Positions 8,724 through 18,325 of a stretch of 64,000 nucleotides of DNA are shown here, piece by piece. The first letter of the stretch is position 1. Each line of letters begins with the position of its first letter. This stretch comes from Salinicola salarius (lineage in GTDB: Bacteria > Pseudomonadota > Gammaproteobacteria > Pseudomonadales > Halomonadaceae), in the NCBI RefSeq assembly GCF_003206135.1, contig NZ_PZJT01000006.1, positions 284,354 to 348,353 of the forward strand. Reading direction: 5' to 3'. The position numbers were made by a program, and so were the translations under genes. Below the pieces are notes generated by a model. The model was not told the origin of the DNA and searched no databases. It worked only from the letters and a program-made list of their open reading frames with translations.

Positions 8724-10400
8724 CTAACCGAGGAGTTGTGCGCCATGTTGGCCCGGCACCAGCCGCCAGTAGCGATCGCAGCGGGGCAGTGCCGCTTCGT
8801 CGTGCCCCAGCAATAGCGTCGTGCGGCCGGACAGCCAGGCGTCCAGTGTCTTTGCGAGCGACGCGGCGGTGGCGGCGTCCAGGCCGCTCAAGGGTTCGTC
8901 CAGGATCACCAGCGGCGAGTCGCGCAGCATCACCCGCGCCAGTGCGACCCGGCGGGCCTGACCGCCGGAAAGCTGACGCCCCTGCTCGCCGACCCAGGTT
9001 TCCAGCCCTTCCGGCAGCGCCTCCGCCCAGGCCTTGAGCTCGACGCGCTCGAGCGCATCCCACAGCTGCGCATCGCTGGCGTCCGGATCGCCCATTCGCA
9101 GGTTGGCGGCCAGGGTGTCGTGGAACAGCTCGCTGCGCTGGGTGAGATAGCCGATTCTGGCTCTCAGCGAGTCGGGCGCGATCCCGGCAATATCCCGGTG
9201 ATCGAATTCGACATGCCCACCCTGCGGGTCGAAGGCGCGCACGGCCAACTGCGCCAGCGTCGACTTGCCGATCCCCGAGGCGCCGATGATGCCGATACGC
9301 TGGCCGGGGGCGAGGGAAAGGTTCAGGCCGCTGAACACGAATCGCGCCCCGTGGGCGACCTCGACGTTTCGATAGTCCAGCGACGGCGCCGCGCCGCCCG
9401 AGGTCAAGCGCTCGCCGGTCAATGGCGTCTTCAGTTCGGCCTGAGCGTTGAGGCGCTCCGCCGCTCTCACCGTCGCGCCCAGTTGCGTGAACGCCATCGG
9501 CAGGTTGCCCAGCCCCTCGCTCACCGCGAGCGTTCCCAGCGCCAGCATCACCATGACCGGGCCGCTCACCTGGCCGCTACGAAAGGCCTCGAGCCCCAGC
9601 AGCAGCACGGCCAGCGTGGCCAGTTGGATTCCCACGGTGACGACGAGATTGCCCGTGGCCGTGCGCTGGCCGAGTCGGCGCTGATCGTCGAGCAGCGCCC
9701 GCTCTTCGCGATGCCAGAGCTCACGGTGGGCATCCAGCGCCCGGTAGCTGGTCAGTTCCGCCAGACCTTCGACCTGCTCGATGGCGCGGACACGCAATTG
9801 CTCCTGACGATCGACCCGGCGATGACTGGCTTGCCAGCCCCACCAGGCGCAGCCGGCGGTGGCAACCAGCCCCAGCGGCAACAGAATGGCTAGCAGGACG
9901 ATTCCCGCGATGGGCAGAAACGCCGCCGCGAAGGCCGCGAACGCCAGGATGCTGATTAGCGCGACCAGCGGCGGCGCCAGCAGGCGCAGGTAGAGGTTGT
10001 CGAGGGTGTCGATATCCGCCGTCAGCCGGTTGAGCCACTGGGAAGCGCGTGCCCGTGCCAGCGTGCGCGCATCCAGGGTGACCAGCCTCGCGAACACGCG
10101 CCCGCGCAGATCGGCCAGCAGCCGCAATATCGTATCGTGATTGTAGAGCCGCTCCAGATAGCGACTGACCGTGCGCGAGACGGCGAAGAATCGAATCCCG
10201 CCCCCCGGCGTGAACACGTCCAGATAGCCCGAGGCGCTAACCGCCGCGATTGCCGTGGCGGTAATGAACCAGCCGGAGAGCGACAGCAGCCCCAATGCGC
10301 TGAGCAGCGTGGCGAGCATCAGCAGCGCCCCCAGCAGCAAGCGCCCGCGACGCTCGACCAGGACGCCGAGCCAGGGTCGCAGGGATAGCAGTGCTTTCAT
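8724..10400 (-). CDS. cydC: Heterodimeric thiol ABC exporter subunit CydC
   Basis: The 558-residue product combines a six-helix transmembrane domain (about 15-310) with a C-terminal ATPase domain. Walker A is GASGIGKST, the signature LSGGQARRVALARV, and Walker B LVILDEPLSG. With CydD it exports cysteine and glutathione to the periplasm, needed for assembly of cytochrome bd. ATG 10400 overlaps the cydD stop as ATGA; longer frames upstream simply read cydD out of frame. It is the last gene of the cyd operon. Confidence 0.93.
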   Translation of the reverse strand: MKALLSLRPWLGVLVERRGRLLLGALLMLATLLSALGLLSLSGWFITATAIAAVSASGYLDVFTPGGGIRFFAVSRTVSRYLERLYNHDTILRLLADLRGRVFARLVTLDARTLARARASQWLNRLTADIDTLDNLYLRLLAPPLVALISILAFAAFAAAFLPIAGIVLLAILLPLGLVATAGCAWWGWQASHRRVDRQEQLRVRAIEQVEGLAELTSYRALDAHRELWHREERALLDDQRRLGQRTATGNLVVTVGIQLATLAVLLLGLEAFRSGQVSGPVMVMLALGTLAVSEGLGNLPMAFTQLGATVRAAERLNAQAELKTPLTGERLTSGGAAPSLDYRNVEVAHGARFVFSGLNLSLAPGQRIGIIGASGIGKSTLAQLAVRAFDPQGGHVEFDHRDIAGIAPDSLRARIGYLTQRSELFHDTLAANLRMGDPDASDAQLWDALERVELKAWAEALPEGLETWVGEQGRQLSGGQARRVALARVMLRDSPLVILDEPLSGLDAATAASLAKTLDAWLSGRTTLLLGHDEAALPRCDRYWRLVPGQHGAQLLG

Positions 10401-12181
10401 GAGTTCGTCTCCCGCGCATCGGCCGAGCGCTCGATCCGTGACAACCGGCCTTGTTCGATCGCGAAGACCCGACCGGCCATCGCCATGATCGCTGGATGGT
10501 GGGTGGCGACGATCAGGGTCCGCCCGCTCGCCGCCAGTTGCGTCAGCCCCGCGATCACGTGCTGTTCGGTTTCCGGGTCCAGCGCCGCCGTCGGCTCGTC
10601 CAGCAGCACCAGCCTGGCCTGGGAGAGAAACACCCGGGCCAGCGCCAGCCGCTGCCCTTCGCCACCGGAAAGCCCGACACCGCGTTCGCCCAGCGGCGTC
10701 TCGAGCCCGCTTGATGCCGATGCCAACCACTGGCCCAGCCCGGCCTGCGTCAAGGCGCTGCGCAATGCCTCGTCACTGGCATCGGGTGCGACCAGCCGCA
10801 GATTTTCGGCCAGCGTGCCCTGGATGATCAGCGGACGCTGATCCAGCCAGGCGATGGCAGGATCGCGGCGTACCTCGACCTCCCCCGCGCTCGGCGCGAT
10901 GAACCCGGCGATCAGCTGCAGCAGACTGGATTTGCCGCTGCCGGATGGACCGATCAGCGCTACCACTTCGCCCGAATCGACACGCAGCGACAGCGGCCCG
11001 AGAATTCGCTCGCGCCCCGCATGGCGCAGTTCGACGTTCACGAGCTCGACAGCACTAGAAATGAGTTCACGGCTGGCCGTCTCGTCGGATCGGGCGCTTT
11101 CCGCAGGTGCGGTTTCTTCTTCTGCATCCGGTTCGAGCAGTGCCACCAGCCCTTCGGCAGCCCCCAGGGCGGAGGCGCGATCGTGGTAGTGCTGAGAGAG
11201 CGTGCGCAGCGGCTGGAAGAACTCCGGCGCCAGCAGCAGGATGAACAGCCCGCTGAACAGATCGAGCTGCTCGGCCGGCCCGTACTGAATGTAGCCCAGC
11301 AGACCGAGACCGATGTAGATGGCCACGACGGCCACCGACACGGCAGCGAAGAATTCGAGCACCGCCGATGACAGAAACGCCACTCGCAGCGTCTTGAGGC
11401 TGCGCCGGCGATAGTCGTGGGCGACCTCGCTGACCTCTTCGACGCTGCGCTCGGCGAGCCCGAAGAGCTGAAGGGTCGCGATCCCCCGGACCCGATCGAG
11501 GAAATGACCGGAAAGCCGGGTGACCGCCTGGAACTGCGCTTCGTTGAGACGCTGGGCGCCCATGCCGATCAGCGCCATGAACAGCGGAATCAAGGGGGCG
11601 GCGATCAACAGCCAGATCGCCGCCAGCCAGTTGAGCCAGAACACCACGACGAGATAGATCAGTGGAATCAGCGCTGCCAACACCATCTGAGGCAGGAAGC
11701 GGGAGTAGTAGCCTTCCAGCGACTCGACCTGATCCACCAGTTGACTGGCCAGCCCCGCGCTATGGCGGGAAGCCAGGCGCACCGGCCCCAGTTGTTGTAG
11801 GCGCACCAGCAGGCGCGCCCTTACCTGCTGCTTGACCCGCAGGCCGCAAGCCTGACCGCAGACTTCCTGCCCCCATTGCGCCAGGGCACGGGCGGCAATG
11901 GCGATCACGATCAGCGCGACGCCGATGGCGACATCGTCCAGCGTGGCCTGGTTCGACACGACATCATCGACGACCCAGGCCAGTGCGCCCATCTGGATCA
12001 GGGTGGCGAGGCCCGCCAGCAGACCGCAGCCGACGGCGCCTCGATACCATGGCCGGACGCCGGCCGCTTGCTGCTTCAACCACTCTCTCGAAACGCTCGC
12101 ACGTGAAGCGCTCGTACGTGAAGCGTTCATGCGTGACGCATTCGTGCGTGATAGACCTGCGGTTCGCCTCGCGGCACTCAA
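10397..12181 (-). CDS. cydD: Heterodimeric thiol ABC exporter subunit CydD
   Basis: The product is up to 594 residues: transmembrane domain (about 40-340), then an ATPase domain with Walker A GPSGSGKSS, signature LSGGEGQRLALARV and Walker B LVLLDEPTAALDP. The likely start is a TTG overlapping the cydB stop as TTGA, which implies translational coupling. The first 33 residues precede the WLKQQ motif, where E. coli CydD has about 11; the extra length is four copies of a five-residue repeat (consensus S-R-x-N/S-A). A later ATG inside that repeat (codon 18, 12130) is an alternative start. Confidence 0.92.
   Translation of the reverse strand: MSAARRTAGLSRTNASRMNASRTSASRASVSREWLKQQAAGVRPWYRGAVGCGLLAGLATLIQMGALAWVVDDVVSNQATLDDVAIGVALIVIAIAARALAQWGQEVCGQACGLRVKQQVRARLLVRLQQLGPVRLASRHSAGLASQLVDQVESLEGYYSRFLPQMVLAALIPLIYLVVVFWLNWLAAIWLLIAAPLIPLFMALIGMGAQRLNEAQFQAVTRLSGHFLDRVRGIATLQLFGLAERSVEEVSEVAHDYRRRSLKTLRVAFLSSAVLEFFAAVSVAVVAIYIGLGLLGYIQYGPAEQLDLFSGLFILLLAPEFFQPLRTLSQHYHDRASALGAAEGLVALLEPDAEEETAPAESARSDETASRELISSAVELVNVELRHAGRERILGPLSLRVDSGEVVALIGPSGSGKSSLLQLIAGFIAPSAGEVEVRRDPAIAWLDQRPLIIQGTLAENLRLVAPDASDEALRSALTQAGLGQWLASASSGLETPLGERGVGLSGGEGQRLALARVFLSQARLVLLDEPTAALDPETEQHVIAGLTQLAASGRTLIVATHHPAIMAMAGRVFAIEQGRLSRIERSADARETNS
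12092..12151 (-). repeat. 15-bp tandem repeat, four copies, inside the cydD 5' end
   Basis: In the coding direction the units read TCACGCACGAATGCG, TCACGCATGAACGCT, TCACGTACGAGCGCT and TCACGTGCGAGCGTT. The unit length is a multiple of three, so the array stays in frame and encodes SRTNA, SRMNA, SRTSA, SRASV. Confidence 0.9.
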
Positions 12182-13179
12182 TGGTAGCCCTCACCCACGC
12201 GGACCTTGCCGCGGAACACCCAGTAGGACCACGCGGTGTAGGTCAGCACGATCGGTACCACGAACAGCACGCCGATCAGGATGAAGAACTGGGATTCCGG
12301 CGCCGAGGCGGCGTCCCAGAGCGTGTAGTCCGGCGGAATCACGTAAGGCCAGCGGCTGACCAGCAGCCCCAGGTAGGTGAAGATGAACAGTCCCAGTGTC
12401 AGCAGGAAGGCCAGACCTTCACGCTGGCGACGAGTCGCCACGTAGATGCCCACGGCACACAGTAGCGCCGCGAACGGCAGCAGCCAGATCACCTGCATGT
12501 GGTCGAACCAGCGATCGAACACGCCCGGATCGATCCACGGGGTCCACAGGCTGACGATGACGAACACGGCCAGTACACCGATCAGCAGCTTGGGAATCAG
12601 ACCTCGCGCCCATTCGCGAACGTGCCCTTCCGACTTCAGCACCAGCCAGGTCGCCCCCAGCAGGGTATAGCCGATCACCAGCCCGAGACCGGTCAGAATG
12701 GAGAACGGTGTCAGCCAGTCGAACGCCCCGCCGGTGTAGACGCGATCGGCAGTTTCGAAACCTTGAATATAGGCACCTACCACGCAGCCCTGCGCGAACG
12801 CTGCAACGAAGGAGCCACCGGCGAAGGCGGCATTCCACCAGCCGCGCGTGCGCTTGGACTTGAAGCGGAATTCGAACGCCACCCCGCGGAAGATCAGGCC
12901 GGCCAGCATCAGGAAGACGCCCAGGTACAGCGCTGGCAGCAAGATGGTGTAGACCAGCGGGAAGGCCGCGATGAGCCCGGCGCCGCCCAGCACCAGCCAG
13001 GTTTCGTTGCCATCCCATACCGGCGCGACGGAGTTCATCATCACGTCACGGGCGTCCTCGTCCGGGGCGAACGGGAACAGGATCCCCAATCCCAGATCGA
13101 AACCGTCCATCAGTACGTACATGATAACGCCAAAGGCGATGATGACGGCCCAGATCAGCGACAGATCGTACATTTCCAT
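12178..13179 (-). CDS. cydB: Cytochrome bd-type quinol oxidase subunit II
   Basis: The 333-residue integral membrane protein starts MEMYDLSLIWAVIIAFGVIMY at about helix 1, followed by the DGFDLGLGILFPF segment and the GNETWLVLGGAGLIAAFP motif typical of CydB. It forms the oxidase with CydA, reducing oxygen with quinol. ATG 13179 has AGGAG eight bases upstream. The stop overlaps the cydD start, leaving no room for a cydX-type small subunit gene after cydB. It lies four bases after cydA. Confidence 0.94.
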   Translation of the reverse strand: MEMYDLSLIWAVIIAFGVIMYVLMDGFDLGLGILFPFAPDEDARDVMMNSVAPVWDGNETWLVLGGAGLIAAFPLVYTILLPALYLGVFLMLAGLIFRGVAFEFRFKSKRTRGWWNAAFAGGSFVAAFAQGCVVGAYIQGFETADRVYTGGAFDWLTPFSILTGLGLVIGYTLLGATWLVLKSEGHVREWARGLIPKLLIGVLAVFVIVSLWTPWIDPGVFDRWFDHMQVIWLLPFAALLCAVGIYVATRRQREGLAFLLTLGLFIFTYLGLLVSRWPYVIPPDYTLWDAASAPESQFFILIGVLFVVPIVLTYTAWSYWVFRGKVRVGEGYH

Positions 13180-13183
13180 GGGC

Positions 13184-14596
13184 TTAACTCCTGGAAGACA
13201 CTGTGGTGCCATCGAACGGCACATGGGAGGCGGACATCGGACGCATGGGGCGATCGGCATCGTGGACTTCTTCATCGCCGCGAAGATCGTCCAGCCCCTG
13301 ACGCACGACCTTGAACAGGTAGTAGATACCGGCCCAGAAGATCACCGCATAAACCGCGAGATAGCCGATCAGCGTCGCCAGCACCATTCCGCCGGAAAGC
13401 GAAGGCGTGACGGCGTCGGCGTAGGAAAGAACGCCATAGACCAGCCACGGCGAGCGCCCGATTTCGGTCACGAACCAGCCGGCCAGCACTGCCACGAACG
13501 GCGCCAGACTCATCCCCTGCAAACCGTGCAGGAACCAGCGCGACGTATACAGCCGCCCTCCCCGGCGCAGCACCAGGCCGGCGATGGCGAACGCGATCAT
13601 CAGAATGCCCAGCGCGACCATCACGCGGAAGCTGTAGAACACCATCCACACCGGCTGCTGCTCTTCGACGGGAATCTCCTTGAGCCCCGGCACCACGCCG
13701 TCGGCGTCGTGACGCAGAATCAGGCTGGCGCCATTGGGAATGCCGATCTCGGCACGGTTGGCCTGGAGATCGCGATCCGGCAGCGCGAACAGCAGCAACG
13801 GCACGTTGGACTGGGTTTCCCAGTTGCCTTCCATGGCCGCAATCTTCATCGGCTGATGCTCGAGCGTGTTGAGCCCGTGCTCGTCACCGACCCAGGCCTG
13901 CAGCGGGGCCAGAATCAGCAACAGCCACATGGTCATGGAGAGCGCTCGCTTGTGCGCCTCCACGTCACGACGCCGCAGCAGGAACCAGGCGCTGACGCCG
14001 CAAACCACGAAACCGCCGGTCAAGAATGCCGCCATCGCCATGTGCGTGAAGCGATACGGGAAGGAAGGATTGAAAATGGCTTCGACCCAGGAAGTGACAT
14101 GCACCATGCCCTCACGAATCTCGTAGCCCTGCGGCGTCTGCATCCAGCTGTTGGTCGCCAGAATCCAGAATGCCGAGATGAAGGTACCGACCGCGACCAT
14201 CAAGGCGGCGAAGAAATGCACCGATGGCGAGACGCGGTGACGCCCGAACAGCAGTACCCCGAGGAAACCCGCTTCCAGGAAGAACGCGGTAATGACCTCG
14301 TAGCTCAGCATCGGCCCGATGAAGTTCGAGGCGAACTGGGAAAAGTTGCTCCAGTTGGTGCCGAACTGAAACGCCATGACGATGCCGGAAACCACGCCCA
14401 TGCCGAAGACGACGGCAAAGATCTTGGTCCAGAAAAGGCCCAGACGATCCCAGACCGTGTTGCCCGTCGCGACGAAGAGACCTTGCAACACCGCCACGTA
14501 GGAAGCGAGACCGATCGTGAAGACCGGGAAGATCGCATGAAAAGAAACCACGAAAGCGAACTGCAATCGTGAAAGCAGGATAGGATCTAACGCCAT
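13184..14596 (-). CDS. cydA: Cytochrome bd-type quinol oxidase subunit I, short Q-loop
   Basis: The 470-residue product carries haems b558, b595 and d. His20 in SFHAIFP corresponds to the haem b595/d-proximal ligand, and the GRHRVSPSVHF and NSWMQTPQGYE segments are family landmarks. The quinol loop after WVGDEHGLNTLEHQP is short, as in the cyanide-insensitive CioA type rather than the longer E. coli CydA (522 residues). ATG 14596 has GAGGAG six bases upstream; a longer frame to 14686 has no ribosome site. It leads the cydABDC operon, serving low-oxygen or stress respiration. Confidence 0.94.
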   Translation of the reverse strand: MALDPILLSRLQFAFVVSFHAIFPVFTIGLASYVAVLQGLFVATGNTVWDRLGLFWTKIFAVVFGMGVVSGIVMAFQFGTNWSNFSQFASNFIGPMLSYEVITAFFLEAGFLGVLLFGRHRVSPSVHFFAALMVAVGTFISAFWILATNSWMQTPQGYEIREGMVHVTSWVEAIFNPSFPYRFTHMAMAAFLTGGFVVCGVSAWFLLRRRDVEAHKRALSMTMWLLLILAPLQAWVGDEHGLNTLEHQPMKIAAMEGNWETQSNVPLLLFALPDRDLQANRAEIGIPNGASLILRHDADGVVPGLKEIPVEEQQPVWMVFYSFRVMVALGILMIAFAIAGLVLRRGGRLYTSRWFLHGLQGMSLAPFVAVLAGWFVTEIGRSPWLVYGVLSYADAVTPSLSGGMVLATLIGYLAVYAVIFWAGIYYLFKVVRQGLDDLRGDEEVHDADRPMRPMSASHVPFDGTTVSSRS

Positions 14597-15169
14597 GGCT
14601 GACTCCTCGCAAGCGTTCAGGGCAGCGGTTCCCTCATGCCCTAACGACAGATGTTTCTTCGTTCTGTTTGCCCGTCGAACGACCATTGCAGCCGTCGATG
14701 CTTAACATCGCTTTACATCATAAGGAAAGTGTTCCCGTCGGCCGCCGTGTCCTGATGTCGCATGCCAGCGCCGACCTTTCCCTTTTTCTCCCTAGACAAC
14801 CTAGGCAATAGTGCCGGAAGTCGCCAGTGGCGAGGGCTTGCGACCAGCCTTGAGGCTTACCGAGTGCGACGTCATGGCCTCGGTGGAATTCATCTCTGCG
14901 ACAATCTGTCAGCCTGACTGGATCGAATCGGCCTACCCGCCTCTCTCCTCGCCCGCCCTTGCTGCTCCGCGCGGAGTCCCTTCATGCGTCGGGTGCTGTT
15001 CGTGAACCAGGCTCTTCCGACGATAAGCAAAGCGCTTCGACGACGTGGGCGCTCCAGTCAGACGCAAGGCTTTGGTCAAATAGTCATACAAAGCCGAATC
15101 GCGTAAGGTCCTAATGGCTACTGCGCTATTCGATAGCTCGTCAACCACCGCCACTTCACGAGGCGCTTC
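14597..15169. promoter_or_regulatory. 573-bp divergent intergenic region, cyd promoter side
   Basis: This separates cydA (minus) from the efflux gene (plus). At 14696-14710 a perfect inverted repeat CGATG-CTTAA-CATCG lies 100 bp upstream of cydA. No FNR-type TTGAT-N4-ATCAA box is visible. Short frames here (for example 14811-15005) have no ribosome site and no recognisable product. Confidence 0.35.
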
Positions 15170-16399
15170 GTGACCGACCCCGCCACATCGACGTCCTCCT
15201 CCACGACGCAAGCCACGCCCGCGCGCGCAGTGCCGGCGCTATGGATGCTGGTTCTCATCACGCTGGCCGGCACGTTGGCCATGCATATTTTCGTACCGGC
15301 ACTGCCCATTGCCGGCGAGGCGCTGAGCGCCGACAACGCCCAGATGCAGTTGACCATCAGCCTCTACATTCTGGGGCTGGCGATCGGTCAACTCTTCTAC
15401 GGACCGCTATCCGACGCGGTGGGCCGGCGACCGGCATTGATGCTGGGCATGCTGATCTACAGCGTGGCGGGGATCGTTGCCTGGCAGGCGCAAAGCGTCG
15501 AAACGCTGATCACGGCGCGGTTTTTCCAGGCCTTCGGCGGCTGTGCCGGGCTGGCACTGGGCCGCGCCATGATCCGCGACACCGCTGCGCCGGACCGCGC
15601 CGTGCAACGGCTGGCCGTGCTCAATCTGGTCGTGGCCATCGGGCCGGCCATGGCGCCGCTCATCGGCAACCTGCTGACTACCACACTGGGTTGGCGTACC
15701 GTGCTGCTGGCGCTCTGCCTGATGGGCGTGGGCAATCTGCTGTTCGTCTGGCGGCTGATGCCGGAGACGGCGAAGCCCAGCGGCCGGGTCGACCTGCCCA
15801 ACCTGGCGCATGAGTACCGAACGCTGATCCGCTCGCCGGCTTTCATCGGTTACGCCATCGGCGGCGGCTGTGTCACCACCGCGATGTTTGCCTTCGTTGC
15901 CTCGGCGCCGTTCATCTTCGTCGAACAACTGGGCAAGCCGGCAAGCCACGTGGCGTACTATCTTTCGTTGCTGATCCTGAGCATTTCGCTGGGCAATTTC
16001 ATCACCAACCGCACCATCCAGCGTGTCGGGCTGGTTCGACTGATGCTGTCGGCCAGCTTTCTGAGCCTGGCCGGCGGACTATCGATGCTGACCATCGTGC
16101 TCGCCGGCTGGACTTCGGTCGTCACCCTCGAAGCCTCGATGCTGCTGTTCACCTTCGGCGTAGGCATGACCGGGCCGACGGCGTTGACGCTGGCCGTCGG
16201 CGTCAATCCTCGGGTCGTGGGCTCGGCGGCCGGTCTCTACGGATTCGCGCAGATGGGTATCGGCGCGCTCTGCACCGGGCTTGCCGGGCTGGGAGACAAC
16301 CCGGCGCAGGCGGCAGCCGTGGTGCTCGCCACCGCTGCCATCATCGGCCAGATCGCGCTGAGGAGCGCCTTGCGGTTCGATCGCCAGCCGCATCATTGA
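15170..16399 (+). CDS. Bcr/CflA-type multidrug efflux MFS transporter
   Basis: The 409-residue product has twelve predicted membrane segments. After an N-terminal Ser/Thr/Ala-rich stretch, helix 1 contains FVPALPIAGEAL (the Bcr/CflA equivalent of the DMYLPALP region) and LYILGLAIGQLFYGPLSD leads into motif A GPLSDAVGRRP. The RFFQAFGGCAGLALGRAMIRD segment is characteristic of drug:proton antiporters in this family. Substrate is unknown. The start is a GTG with no obvious Shine-Dalgarno, so the exact N-terminus is uncertain. The gene stands alone. Confidence 0.85.
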   Translation: MTDPATSTSSSTTQATPARAVPALWMLVLITLAGTLAMHIFVPALPIAGEALSADNAQMQLTISLYILGLAIGQLFYGPLSDAVGRRPALMLGMLIYSVAGIVAWQAQSVETLITARFFQAFGGCAGLALGRAMIRDTAAPDRAVQRLAVLNLVVAIGPAMAPLIGNLLTTTLGWRTVLLALCLMGVGNLLFVWRLMPETAKPSGRVDLPNLAHEYRTLIRSPAFIGYAIGGGCVTTAMFAFVASAPFIFVEQLGKPASHVAYYLSLLILSISLGNFITNRTIQRVGLVRLMLSASFLSLAGGLSMLTIVLAGWTSVVTLEASMLLFTFGVGMTGPTALTLAVGVNPRVVGSAAGLYGFAQMGIGALCTGLAGLGDNPAQAAAVVLATAAIIGQIALRSALRFDRQPHH

Positions 16400-16567
16400 T
16401 CGCTTGCCTACCGCGCCGGCGGGACGCCTCGAATACCACCACACCCTTCGCGCCTGATGCGTTCGTCTAACGGAGCGCGCCACTCTTCTTCGGTAGGGTA
16501 GACGTACCACAACAACGCATGTGGGCGTGGTCCGTTCCACGCTCGCCATAACAATCAAGGAACGCGC

Positions 16568-18325
16568 ATGAACGCTATCTGGATCGCCCTGTTTGGCGCC
16601 GTGTGTTTCGTGATGGGCTATCGCTTCTATTCGAAGTTCATCGCCGAACGCATCTACCGACTCGACGCCGATTTCCAAACCCCGGCGCACACCTATCGTG
16701 ACGGCGTCGACTACGTCCCCACCAACAAGTGGATTCTCTGGGGCCACCATTTCACCTCGGTAGCTGGTGCAGCGCCCATCGTGGGGCCGGCCATCGCGAT
16801 CTATTGGGGCTGGTTGCCGGCCATCCTGTGGGTCGTGCTGGGCACCGTATTCGCCGCCGGGGTGCATGACTTCGGGGCGGTAGTGCTTTCCAACCGCCAC
16901 AAGGGCCACTCGATCGGCACGCTGGCCAACCGGCTGATCGGACAGCGTGCCAAGCTGCTGTTTTTGTTCATCATCTTGATCCTGGTGTTGATGGTCAACG
17001 CGGTCTTCGCCTGGGTCATCGCCAAGCTGTTCATTACCTTTCCGGCCAGCGTGCTGTCGGTCTTCATCCAGATTCCGCTCGCCGTGTGGATCGGCTATCG
17101 CGTCTATCGTCATTCGGGCTCGATGCTGCTGCCGTCGGTGATCGCTCTGGCCGTGATGTACGGTGCGGTGCTGCTGGCCAGCGAAGTGCCCTGGCTGCAG
17201 TTCGACCTCGTGAGCTGGTTCGGTGGCCCTGACGCGCCGGTCGTCGGTGGCTTCAACGGCACCTCGATGGCCTTTCTGGTGTGGATCGTGGTGTTGATGG
17301 TCTACGTCTACATCGCCTCGACGCTCCCCGTCTGGAAGCTGCTGCAACCGCGCGATTACATCAATTCGCACCAGCTGGTGGTCGGCCTGGCGCTGCTGTA
17401 TCTGGGGCTGCTCTTCGGCGCGCCGGAAATGACCGCACCCAGCGTCAACAGCGAAGCGGACATCAGTTGGTACCCGCTGCTGTTCATCACCATCGCCTGC
17501 GGGGCGATCTCCGGCTTCCATGGCCTGGTCGCCTCGGGCACCACGTCCAAGCAGCTCGACAAGGAGACCGACGCCCGCATGATCGGCTATGGCGGCGCCC
17601 TGGGCGAAGGCATGCTGGCAATGATCGCGATCATTGCAGTGGGCACTCTGTTCGCCTCCGGCGCCGACTTCACCGCGACCTACTCGAGCTTTTCCGCGGC
17701 CGGCTCCAACGGCCTGGGCTCGTTCGTGCGGGGCGCCGGGCAGCTCGCCGGCAATCTCGGTATCCCCGAGCACATGGGGTCGACCCTGATCGCGGTGATC
17801 GTGGTGAGCTTCGCCGCTACCACGCTGGATACCGCCGTACGCCTGATGCGCTACATCATCGCCGAGCTGGGCAACGAGTACGGCATGCCGGTGATCGCTC
17901 GTAAGCACGTCGCGACCAGCATCGCCGTCGTCACAAGCGCCGCGCTGGTCATCCTGCCGGAAGGCCCCAACGGCTTCGGCTCGGGTGGCTACCTGCTATG
18001 GCCGTTGTTCGGCACCAGCAACCAGTTGCTGGCCGGCATTACGCTGATGCTGGTCTCGGTATGGCTCAAGCGCCAGGGCCGCCCGGTGGTATTCACCCTG
18101 GCTCCCATGCTGTTCCTGCTGGTCATGACCTTATGGGCCATGGGACAACAGGTGATTTTCACCTGGTCGGGCTTCGGCGATGCCGACCGCAACCTGCTGC
18201 TGTTCACCTTCGGCAGCCTGATCATGGTATTCACGCTGTGGATTCTGCTCGAAGCGTCGCGCAGCTTCCGCCAGGGTGGCCCGGCCGCGCAGCAGCAACC
18301 GCTGAGCTCCGATGAGTCACGCTGA
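16568..18325 (+). CDS. CstA family transporter (carbon starvation protein type)
   Basis: The 585-residue polytopic protein has about 16 membrane segments. Landmarks of the CstA family are the start YRFYSKFIAERIYRLD, the WGHHFTSVAGAAPIVGPAIA block and ISGFHGLVASGTTSKQL. Known members take up peptides or pyruvate. This one is shorter than E. coli CstA (701 residues). ATG 16568 follows AAGGA at six bases. It overlaps the next gene by 14 bp and heads a three-gene unit with a CC-terminal small protein and an ArsA-like ATPase, unlike E. coli, where a YbdD/YjiX-type small protein follows. Confidence 0.92.
   Translation: MNAIWIALFGAVCFVMGYRFYSKFIAERIYRLDADFQTPAHTYRDGVDYVPTNKWILWGHHFTSVAGAAPIVGPAIAIYWGWLPAILWVVLGTVFAAGVHDFGAVVLSNRHKGHSIGTLANRLIGQRAKLLFLFIILILVLMVNAVFAWVIAKLFITFPASVLSVFIQIPLAVWIGYRVYRHSGSMLLPSVIALAVMYGAVLLASEVPWLQFDLVSWFGGPDAPVVGGFNGTSMAFLVWIVVLMVYVYIASTLPVWKLLQPRDYINSHQLVVGLALLYLGLLFGAPEMTAPSVNSEADISWYPLLFITIACGAISGFHGLVASGTTSKQLDKETDARMIGYGGALGEGMLAMIAIIAVGTLFASGADFTATYSSFSAAGSNGLGSFVRGAGQLAGNLGIPEHMGSTLIAVIVVSFAATTLDTAVRLMRYIIAELGNEYGMPVIARKHVATSIAVVTSAALVILPEGPNGFGSGGYLLWPLFGTSNQLLAGITLMLVSVWLKRQGRPVVFTLAPMLFLLVMTLWAMGQQVIFTWSGFGDADRNLLLFTFGSLIMVFTLWILLEASRSFRQGGPAAQQQPLSSDESR

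Noticed and set aside
14597..15169. Search for an FNR/ANR box upstream of the cyd operon
   Set aside because: No TTGAT-N4-ATCAA or close match was found; only an unrelated 5+5 bp inverted repeat.
16079..17908. 609-codon minus-strand frame across the efflux and CstA genes
   Set aside because: It spans two real genes on the other strand and has shadow composition.
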